A stretch of 64,000 nucleotides of DNA. It comes from Oscillospiraceae bacterium. Lineage in GTDB: Bacteria > Bacillota > Clostridia > Oscillospirales > Ruminococcaceae. The stretch covers positions 1 through 64,000 of the forward strand of contig SVNC01000006.1 of assembly GCA_015067025.1 (NCBI GenBank), given 5' to 3'. The stretch's first letter is position 1. Each line of letters opens with the position of its first letter. The translations under genes were made by a program, and so were the position numbers. Shown one piece after another: positions 57,008 through 64,000 of the stretch. Below the pieces are notes generated by a model that was given only the letters and a program-made list of their open reading frames with translations, was not told where the DNA came from and did no database searches.

Positions 57008-57465
57008 CCTGTCTTTTGAAAGGAGGTGATAGTATAAACAGCAAATATCAGGAATATCTGACTGAAAAGGGACAGGAAAAGCTAAGCTCCTTCAGCTTAA
57101 TGGGTTACGATACTTCACAGATCGCAAAAAAGATAGGCGTCAGCGAAAAAACACTTTTAGCCTGGTGCAGTAAATATCCTGAAATAAATAAGGCTGTCCA
57201 TAGCGGCGATGATATGGCTGACAAGCTTGTGGAAAAGGCTCTTTTCAAAAGAGCGGTGGGATACGTTCAGACTGAAAGAGTTCAGCAACTGAGCAAGGAG
57301 GGAGATATGGAGCTTGTTAAGATCGTTGAAAAGGAGGTCATGCCCAGCACCACGGCACAGATATTCTGGCTTAAAAACCGCTGTGGCTACGAGTGGGACG
57401 GCAGGACAGAGGACGAGGAAGATGATGAAAGCGGAGTTGTGGTATTACCGCCGATAGAGAGGTGA
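57004..57465 (+). CDS. Phage terminase small subunit-like protein (start codon ambiguous)
   Basis: HTH MGYDTSQIAKKIGVSEKTLLAWCSKYPEI; immediately upstream of the terminase large subunit. Confidence 0.8.
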   Translation: MTCLLKGGDSINSKYQEYLTEKGQEKLSSFSLMGYDTSQIAKKIGVSEKTLLAWCSKYPEINKAVHSGDDMADKLVEKALFKRAVGYVQTERVQQLSKEGDMELVKIVEKEVMPSTTAQIFWLKNRCGYEWDGRTEDEEDDESGVVVLPPIER

Positions 57466-57469
57466 CAGA

Positions 57470-58918
57470 ATGAAAAATAAAAGAAATATATGCTGGTCGC
57501 CTCAACCGAAGCAGATACAGTTCTTATGCCGCCCTGAATATGAAGCCTTATACGGCGGTGCGGCAGGCGGCGGTAAGTCGGATGCATTACTTGCAGAGGC
57601 TCTTCGTCAGGTACATATACCCCATTACAGAGCGATCATATTCCGTAAGACCTATCCGCAGTTATCGGAGCTTATTGATAGGTCAAGAGAGATATATACG
57701 GCGGCATTCCCCAAGGCTACCTACAACAGTACCAATCATTGCTGGACGTTTCCTTCAGGTGCAAAAATCTACTTCGGTAGTATGCAATATGCAAAGGACA
57801 AGACGCAGTATCAGGGTAAAAGATATGATTTTATCGGCTTTGACGAGCTTACGCACTTTACTTTTGAGGAGTACAGCTATATGTTCTCCCGAAACAGACC
57901 TGGTGGAGAAGGAACAAGGGTGTATATAAGAGCTACCGCAAACCCCGGAGGAATAGGGCACGGCTGGGTAAAGCAGAGATTTATAACCGCCGCAAAGCCT
58001 ATGACTCCCATTGTAGATACGTATACAGTTTACGACCCATCAGGAAAGCCGATAAAGATTGAAAAAAGTCGTATATTTATTCCTGCAAGCGTTTTCGATA
58101 ATCAGAAGCTACTCAGCAATGACCCTGAATACCTCGCATCTCTTGCAATGCTTCCCGAAGCGGAAAAGAATGCTCTGCTCTACGGCGATTGGGACAGCTT
58201 TTCAGGTCAGGTATTTTCAGAGTGGGTAGATGATAAAGCACATTATGAGGACAGACAATGGACTCACGTTATAGCTCCCTTCAGGATACCGTCCGACTGG
58301 ACGGTAGTACGTGGTTTCGACTTTGGTTATGCAAAGCCCTTTTCGGTAGGCTGGTATGCGGTCGACCGCAGAGGATGTATATACCGCATAGCAGAATATT
58401 ACGGCTGTACTGAAACGCCAAACACGGGGCTTATGATAAATCCTGTAGAGATTGCGGCAGAAATAAAGCGGATAGAAAGCGAAAACGAAAATCTTAAGGG
58501 CAGAACCATAACGGGTATAGCAGACCCGTCAATATTTGACCGCAGCCGTGGTGAAAGCGTTGCAGATCTTATGTCAATGCCACCTAACTTTATTCTGTGG
58601 AGTGGTGGTGACAACACGAGAATAGCAGGAAAAATGCAGTATCATTATCGGCTTATGTTTAATAAGGACGGACTGCCGATGTTCTACTGCTTTAACACCT
58701 GTAAGCATTTTATCCGTACCATTCCTGCTCTTGTATACGATGACAAGAAGGTTGAGGATATCAATACGGATCAGGAGGATCATATCTACGATGAATGCAG
58801 ATACGTGCTTATGGCAAATCCTATGACCGCTCCGAGAGAAAGAGCAGAGCTACCATACACAGACGATCCCCTTGAGCAAAGAAAGAAGAAAAACGATTAT
58901 TCGTTCTATAACATTTAG
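57470..58918 (+). CDS. terL: Phage terminase large subunit
   Basis: Walker A YGGAAGGGKSDALL, Walker B-like FIGFDELTHF, TANPGGIGHGWVKQRF, nuclease-type GFDFGYAKPFS. Confidence 0.95.
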   Translation: MKNKRNICWSPQPKQIQFLCRPEYEALYGGAAGGGKSDALLAEALRQVHIPHYRAIIFRKTYPQLSELIDRSREIYTAAFPKATYNSTNHCWTFPSGAKIYFGSMQYAKDKTQYQGKRYDFIGFDELTHFTFEEYSYMFSRNRPGGEGTRVYIRATANPGGIGHGWVKQRFITAAKPMTPIVDTYTVYDPSGKPIKIEKSRIFIPASVFDNQKLLSNDPEYLASLAMLPEAEKNALLYGDWDSFSGQVFSEWVDDKAHYEDRQWTHVIAPFRIPSDWTVVRGFDFGYAKPFSVGWYAVDRRGCIYRIAEYYGCTETPNTGLMINPVEIAAEIKRIESENENLKGRTITGIADPSIFDRSRGESVADLMSMPPNFILWSGGDNTRIAGKMQYHYRLMFNKDGLPMFYCFNTCKHFIRTIPALVYDDKKVEDINTDQEDHIYDECRYVLMANPMTAPRERAELPYTDDPLEQRKKKNDYSFYNI

Positions 58919-58927
58919 GAGGTAATT

Positions 58928-60562
58928 TTGAATCAAAAGAGAAAAATAGGCAGGGATCAGCTTATCCGTGCCGAACAGACGTTAAAGAAATATAAGGCGG
59001 GCAAGGCAAATCTTGAAAACCGCATTATATCCAATGAGCAGTGGTGGAAAATGCGTCACTGGGGAGAGATAAGCGGAACGGAATACGACGTAAACCGCCC
59101 CCGTCCTGCATCGGCGTGGCTTTTCAATTCACTGGCAAATAAGCATGCAGATGCTATGGATAATATTCCTGAGCCTTCCGTTCTCCCAAGAGAGCAGGAT
59201 GACGAAATAGCGGCAAAGGGACTGTCAGAAATGCTCCCTATCGTGCTTGAACGCTCAGGCTATGAAAAGCTGTACAGCGATATGTGGTGGTACAAGCTTA
59301 AAAACGGAACTGCCTGTCAGGCGGTACTGTGGGATCCCGTCCTTGATAACGGCAGAGGAGATATAGCAATAAAGAATATAGATCTGCTTAACCTTTTCTG
59401 GCAACCGGGTATCAAGAATATTGAGGACAGCAGAAACGTGTTTTACGTAAGCCTTTACGATAACGATCTGCTTTGTGATATGTATCCCGAACTTCAGGGA
59501 AAGCTTGGCGGTGATACGGTAAACGTGGCAGGCTATAAATTTGATGACAATATTGACGTATCGGAAAAATCAGCAGTTATCGACTGGTATTACAAGGTAA
59601 GAACTGCATCTGGTGATATTCTGCACTATTGCCGTTTTGTCGGCGATACGGTGCTTTATGCAAGTGAGGATGACGAGCTTTGTGAAAAGGGCTTTTATGA
59701 GCACGGCAGATATCCATTTGTTTTGGATCCTCTTTTTATGCAGGAGGGCACGCCCTGTGGCTTTGGTTATATTGATATTATGCGAGATGCCCAGATGTAC
59801 ATAGATAAGTTAGGTCAGGTGATTTTAGAACATACCGTACAGATGAGCAGAAAGCGATATTTTATAAAGCTTGGCGGTGCGGTGAGAGAAGAGGAATTTG
59901 CAGATTTCCGAAAGCCCTTTGTACACGTGGCGGGAAATTTATCTGATGATGATATAAGAGAAATACGTCTTGATCCTCTTGACAGTGCCGTGATGACCGC
60001 TATGAACAATAAGATCGAAGAACTTAAGGAGACAAGCGGCAACAGAGATTTCTCTCAAGGCGGCACTTCAGGCGGTGTTACTGCCGCCAGTGCTATTGCG
60101 GCACTTCAGGAAGCAGGCAACAAGCTCTCCCGTGATATGATAAAGGGCAGTTATTTTGCCTTTACAAACGTCTGCTATCTGATAATCGAGCTTATAAGAC
60201 AGTTTTATAACACACCGAGAAGTTATCTTTTATCAGGAGATTTTAAAAGCTTTGATAACAGTCTGCTGAAAAGTAAAGAAAGATACTTGTTCGGAGAAGT
60301 AATTGAACCGCACAAACCTGTTTTTGATGTTATATGCAAGGCGGCGAAGAAATCTCCCTTTTCAAAGGCGGCACAGAATGAGCTTGCAAAGGAGCTGTTT
60401 CATATAGGCTTTTTCCGTCCCGAGCTATCAGAGCAGGCTTTAGCGGCAATTGAAATAATGGATTTTGAAGGAAAGGAAAACATCAGAGATTCCATTTCAA
60501 AAATTGCTGAAAGCTATAAAGCTATGCAGGCTGCACTGCAATCAGGCGGTGATCTTCTGTGA
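58928..60562 (+). CDS. Phage portal protein
   Basis: Position directly after terL; size 544 aa; portal-like sequence WLFNSLANKHADAMDNIPEPSVLPRE. Confidence 0.85.
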   Translation: MNQKRKIGRDQLIRAEQTLKKYKAGKANLENRIISNEQWWKMRHWGEISGTEYDVNRPRPASAWLFNSLANKHADAMDNIPEPSVLPREQDDEIAAKGLSEMLPIVLERSGYEKLYSDMWWYKLKNGTACQAVLWDPVLDNGRGDIAIKNIDLLNLFWQPGIKNIEDSRNVFYVSLYDNDLLCDMYPELQGKLGGDTVNVAGYKFDDNIDVSEKSAVIDWYYKVRTASGDILHYCRFVGDTVLYASEDDELCEKGFYEHGRYPFVLDPLFMQEGTPCGFGYIDIMRDAQMYIDKLGQVILEHTVQMSRKRYFIKLGGAVREEEFADFRKPFVHVAGNLSDDDIREIRLDPLDSAVMTAMNNKIEELKETSGNRDFSQGGTSGGVTAASAIAALQEAGNKLSRDMIKGSYFAFTNVCYLIIELIRQFYNTPRSYLLSGDFKSFDNSLLKSKERYLFGEVIEPHKPVFDVICKAAKKSPFSKAAQNELAKELFHIGFFRPELSEQALAAIEIMDFEGKENIRDSISKIAESYKAMQAALQSGGDLL

Positions 60563-60879
60563 CAGATATAACCGTAAAAAAGACAAGTCTTGGCAGAGAA
60601 ATTTATATAAAAGGTCACGCAGGTGACGGAGTGCAGAAAGAAGGCAGTGTAGTGTGTGCGGCAATCAGCACTCTGGCCCAGACTTTAGCTCAGAACCTTT
60701 TTGATTATGAGGATGAGGGAGAAGTGGATATTATAGGGGTTTCTCTTAAAAGCGGCGACGCGTATTTTAACTACGTTACCGATAATGAAGACGTAAACAA
60801 AGTCGTGGACGGCATCTGCAAAGGATTTTACCTTGTCAGCGACAGCTTCCCCGAAAGAGTTGCGTTTGATATTATATAA
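60559..60879 (+). CDS. Prp-type (YsxB-like) cysteine protease within the phage head module
   Basis: KGHAGDGVQKEGSVVCAAISTLAQTLAQNL matches the GHAG...VCAA.S.L His/Cys signature; overlaps the portal stop. Confidence 0.88.
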   Translation: MTDITVKKTSLGREIYIKGHAGDGVQKEGSVVCAAISTLAQTLAQNLFDYEDEGEVDIIGVSLKSGDAYFNYVTDNEDVNKVVDGICKGFYLVSDSFPERVAFDII

Positions 60880-60887
60880 ATTTTTTA

Positions 60888-61559
60888 ATGAAAGGAGGTG
60901 ATAAATTGCTTGATCTGACACTTTTTGAAGAGACTGCAACGAATACCGAAGCTGTGACAGGAGCTACAGAGGTATCAGAAAATGTATCTGACTTTGCAGA
61001 AAAGCCTGATGATAGCCCTGCTTCTGCTGATGAATTTTACCGCAGGGTAAAGGAAATAAAGGCACGTCAGCATACCGCTGAAAAGGAAATAGTTTCTCTT
61101 ATGGCAAAACGCTTTGGTGTGGCAAAGGGAGATTATGAGGGTATAAAAGCGGCAATCGACATTGATATCGCAAAAAGCGAAAAATCCGATGACATTTCCG
61201 ATAAGCTGAAATTATGGCAGGAAAGAGAAGCGGAAGTACAGAAATTATATCCCGGTTTTGTTCTGGCAAACGAGCTTCAGAACAGGGACTTCTTCAACCT
61301 TTGTTACAATGGCGTTGACATTATGACGGCGTATCAGGTACTGCATTTTGATGATATTCTAATGGCGGCTATGAGCTATGCTATATCTGAAATGCGAAGG
61401 GCAGATACGTTGCGGGGAAATTCAGAAAATCAAAGAGCAAGAGAAGGTGCGCTGGATGACAGTTCACGAAAAATGCGACAGGAAAAACCAAAGCTCACGA
61501 GAAAGGAAAGAAATGAGCTTATAAGAAGAGCCGAAAGAGGCGAAACGGTAAGACTTTAA
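60888..61559 (+). CDS. Candidate phage scaffolding protein (start may be TTG at 60906)
   Basis: Charged helix-rich protein between protease and capsid genes. Confidence 0.6.
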   Translation: MKGGDKLLDLTLFEETATNTEAVTGATEVSENVSDFAEKPDDSPASADEFYRRVKEIKARQHTAEKEIVSLMAKRFGVAKGDYEGIKAAIDIDIAKSEKSDDISDKLKLWQEREAEVQKLYPGFVLANELQNRDFFNLCYNGVDIMTAYQVLHFDDILMAAMSYAISEMRRADTLRGNSENQRAREGALDDSSRKMRQEKPKLTRKERNELIRRAERGETVRL

Positions 61560-61578
61560 TTAAGAAAGGAAAAACAAA

Positions 61579-62577
61579 ATGAAAAAGTATTTTAATTTTA
61601 AGATCGATCTTTTTGAAACACAGACAACATCTCAGGATTCTTTATCCGCAGAGATGAAGACGTTTTATGAGAACACTCTCATTGATATGGCAGAGCCGAA
61701 GCTTGTACACGACCGCTTTGGCGACAAGTACCCCATTCCTAAGAACGGTGGTAAGACTATAGAATTCAGAAAGTACAGCCCTCTTCAGAAGGCGACTACA
61801 CCTCTTGTTGAAGGTGTTACCCCTGCGGGCAACTCCCTTTCTGTATCAAACGTAACAGCAACGGTAAATCAGTACGGTGACTACATCAAGCTTTCCGATA
61901 TGCTGGAGCTTACTGCAATTGATAATAACGTGGTGCAGTCCACTAAGCTGCTTGGCAGTCAGTCCGGCAGAACTCTCGATACTATCACAAGAGAGGTTAT
62001 AAACGCAGGTACAAACGTAATTTATGCCGCAAAGGCTGACGGTACAGAAGTACTTTCAAGAGAAGACCTTGATAACACCTGTGCTCTTACAGTTGACACT
62101 ATCTTTAAGGCGTCGGCACAGCTTGAGCTTATGAACGCCGACGGTATTGACGGTGAAAATTACGTAGCTATCATTCATCCTTACGCGGCTTATGACCTTA
62201 TGAGAAGCAAGGAATGGATCGACGTACATAAGTATGCAGAGCCTGAAAACATCTTTAAGGGTGAAATCGGTTCTATCGGTAACGTGCGTTTTGTAAAGTC
62301 CACAGAAGCAAAGATCTGGAAGGATGAGACCTGCCCCGAAGGTCTTGCAGTATTCTCAACGTTAGTGCTCGGTGCTCACGCCTATGCGGTAACAGACGTT
62401 ACAGGCGGTGGACTTCAGCACATTGTAAAGCAGCTTGGTTACGGTGACGACCCTCTTAACCAGAGAGCGTCAGTGGGCTGGAAGGCTACAAGAGTGGCAG
62501 AAATTCTTTCCGATGAATATATGGTAAGAATTGAAAGCTGTTCTCCCGTTTATTCAGCAAAGGCGAATGCCAACTGA
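61579..62577 (+). CDS. Phage major capsid protein, N4-gp56-like family
   Basis: DRFGDKYPIPKNGGKTIEFRKYSPLQKATTPLVEGVTPAGNSLSVSNVTATVNQYGDYIKLSDML. Confidence 0.88.
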   Translation: MKKYFNFKIDLFETQTTSQDSLSAEMKTFYENTLIDMAEPKLVHDRFGDKYPIPKNGGKTIEFRKYSPLQKATTPLVEGVTPAGNSLSVSNVTATVNQYGDYIKLSDMLELTAIDNNVVQSTKLLGSQSGRTLDTITREVINAGTNVIYAAKADGTEVLSREDLDNTCALTVDTIFKASAQLELMNADGIDGENYVAIIHPYAAYDLMRSKEWIDVHKYAEPENIFKGEIGSIGNVRFVKSTEAKIWKDETCPEGLAVFSTLVLGAHAYAVTDVTGGGLQHIVKQLGYGDDPLNQRASVGWKATRVAEILSDEYMVRIESCSPVYSAKANAN

Positions 62578-62593
62578 TAACAACATATAACTG

Positions 62594-62630
62594 AATATAC
62601 CCTCAGGCGAAAGCCTGAGGGTAAATATAT
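62594..62630 (+). terminator. Hairpin TACCCTCAGGC-GAAA-GCCTGAGGGTA after the capsid gene
   Basis: 11-bp perfect stem with GAAA tetraloop; no long T-tract. Confidence 0.65.
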
Positions 62631-62649
62631 AAGAAAGGAAAATTCTATT

Positions 62650-62901
62650 ATGACAAAGAAAGATAATAAGCTCTCAGAGCTTGTAACAATAAAGCTTTTC
62701 AAGGACGGAGAAAAGTATAACGACGACGTTTTCGTAGCGGTAAACGGAAATAGTTATCAGATAAAAAGAGGAGAAACGGTGCAGGTGCCTATGTTTATAA
62801 AGCTCCAGCTTGACAGAGCAGAGGAGCAGAGAAAAAAGGCTGAATATTACCGCGATGAGGGCTGGAAGCAGTCGCTTATAATTCAGGAAGGAAAGAACTG
62901 A
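62650..62901 (+). CDS. Hypothetical small phage structural protein
   Basis: RBS gaaaggaa; position between capsid and connector genes. Confidence 0.65.
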   Translation: MTKKDNKLSELVTIKLFKDGEKYNDDVFVAVNGNSYQIKRGETVQVPMFIKLQLDRAEEQRKKAEYYRDEGWKQSLIIQEGKN

Positions 62902-62923
62902 AAACAAGCAGAAAGGAGAATTT

Positions 62924-63286
62924 ATGACAATAAAAGAAGCGATAGAGAGATCTGACAGATTAAGACCGAACAGCTTTTCGGCAGATGAAAAAATCGGTTG
63001 GCTTACCGATTTTGAAAACCGTGTATATAATGAGATCTATTCTACTCATAAGTGCGATATTCCCTTTACTGTAGTTGCTGACGCAACGGAAGAAACAGAG
63101 CTTTTTGTCACCTCTCCCTATGATGAAATGTACCTGCTTTATCTGTGCTCAATGATAGATTTTGCAAATGCAGAGTATGACCGTTACAACAATGATATGG
63201 CAATGCTTGAAAGCGTTTACGGGGATTATGAAAGGTATTTCAACAACACCCACGAATATGCCCTTGGTACGCTGATAAGTGGTTAG
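62924..63286 (+). CDS. Candidate head-tail connector protein
   Basis: Position and size; RBS gaaaggag. Confidence 0.55.
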   Translation: MTIKEAIERSDRLRPNSFSADEKIGWLTDFENRVYNEIYSTHKCDIPFTVVADATEETELFVTSPYDEMYLLYLCSMIDFANAEYDRYNNDMAMLESVYGDYERYFNNTHEYALGTLISG

Positions 63287-63294
63287 GAGGAGGT

Positions 63295-64000
63295 ATGAAA
63301 TATAAAAAGCTAAGAAGACTCGGGAATTCCGTAATCTATCAGACCCGGTTCTCCGGCATAAACAACCTTAACGGTACACCGCTTGGTGAATGGGAAGAGA
63401 TGCACAATATGACGTCAGACAGTTATCCTGCGGTACGCAATATGCCTTGCCGCAGATATAAAAGTCTGCCTATTGATATGACAGGCTTTATGTTTAAAGA
63501 CGATATGCTTGTGTATACCGTGTCTGACGGTATATATATCGGAGATACAAAGATCGACCTTGAGCTTACTGAAACAAGAAAAAAGCTTGTATCTATGGGT
63601 GCATATATTGTTATACTTCCTGACTGGATAGTAATAAACACAGAGGATATGACGAATATCGATAGCTTAAGAGTAACGATTACAGGCGGTACGCTTTATG
63701 AGAAAAATATAAATCAGACATCTCCTACAATCGATATACGCAAGCTGATGTATTATGAAACAGATTCCTCAAACCTTTCCCTTTCTCTTTTGCAGGTGGG
63801 TGACAGAGTCACACTTGAATATGCGTATAAAAACAGAGCTTATTCCATCAGAGCTTACATAACCGCTATAAGCGATGATGAGGACTACCTTCCCGAAGGG
63901 AAAACTGCAATAATTTTTGATACAACAGGCGATTTATATCAAAGTACCCGATATTTTTACACAGAACAAAGGGATATGACCGGGGGCAGAACGGTTGCAA
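63295..64000 (+). CDS. Hypothetical phage structural protein, truncated by the window edge (absent from the ORF track)
   Basis: ATG after aggagg; open frame MKYKKLRRLGNSVIYQTRFSGINNLNGTPLGEWEEMHNM... to the window end. Confidence 0.75.
   Translation, partial: MKYKKLRRLGNSVIYQTRFSGINNLNGTPLGEWEEMHNMTSDSYPAVRNMPCRRYKSLPIDMTGFMFKDDMLVYTVSDGIYIGDTKIDLELTETRKKLVSMGAYIVILPDWIVINTEDMTNIDSLRVTITGGTLYEKNINQTSPTIDIRKLMYYETDSSNLSLSLLQVGDRVTLEYAYKNRAYSIRAYITAISDDEDYLPEGKTAIIFDTTGDLYQSTRYFYTEQRDMTGGRTVA

Noticed and set aside
57387-57961. ORFs overlapping the terminase genes on both strands
   Set aside because: Shadow frames of terS/terL; no RBS and implausible composition

Overview
The window is a low-GC Firmicute chromosome segment, probably from a gut clostridium (Oscillospiraceae/Ruminococcus-like; inferred, not tested). 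About 55.7 kb of housekeeping and accessory genes runs into the left end of a prophage-like element at about 55.75 kb, which is cut by the window edge. Well-supported genes include rubrerythrin and rubredoxin, pnuC, a pyridoxamine kinase, galK, hflX, nadB-nadC, trpB2 with a Trp T-box, ileS with an Ile T-box, pgk-tpiA-gpmI, a citrate synthase, proC, folT with a THF riboswitch, and a long minus-strand block hprK-PHP-glcK-murB-rapZ-whiA-dnaE-pfkA. There are three GGDEF/EAL signalling proteins. The phage part has an XRE repressor and ImmA-like pair, terminase, portal, a Prp-type protease, a scaffold candidate and an N4-gp56-type capsid protein. Main hunt results: (1) a structured intergenic repeat in five copies, always 3' of a gene and in the same orientation as it, with compensatory changes in both stems; (2) arrays of perfect hairpins with mostly 3-nt loops, including GCAGTCC-NNN-GGACTGC; (3) a lysogeny switch with five TCAAC-N5-GTTGA operators overlapping divergent promoters; (4) a six-copy TTACA array in exact 11-bp phase upstream of a promoter; (5) an in-frame TGA separating the signal peptide of a subtilase from its body; (6) a phage-encoded Prp-like protease between portal and scaffold; (7) several small genes missing from the ORF track. 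I saw no CRISPR array, rRNA or tRNA. All calls were made by eye, without database searches.
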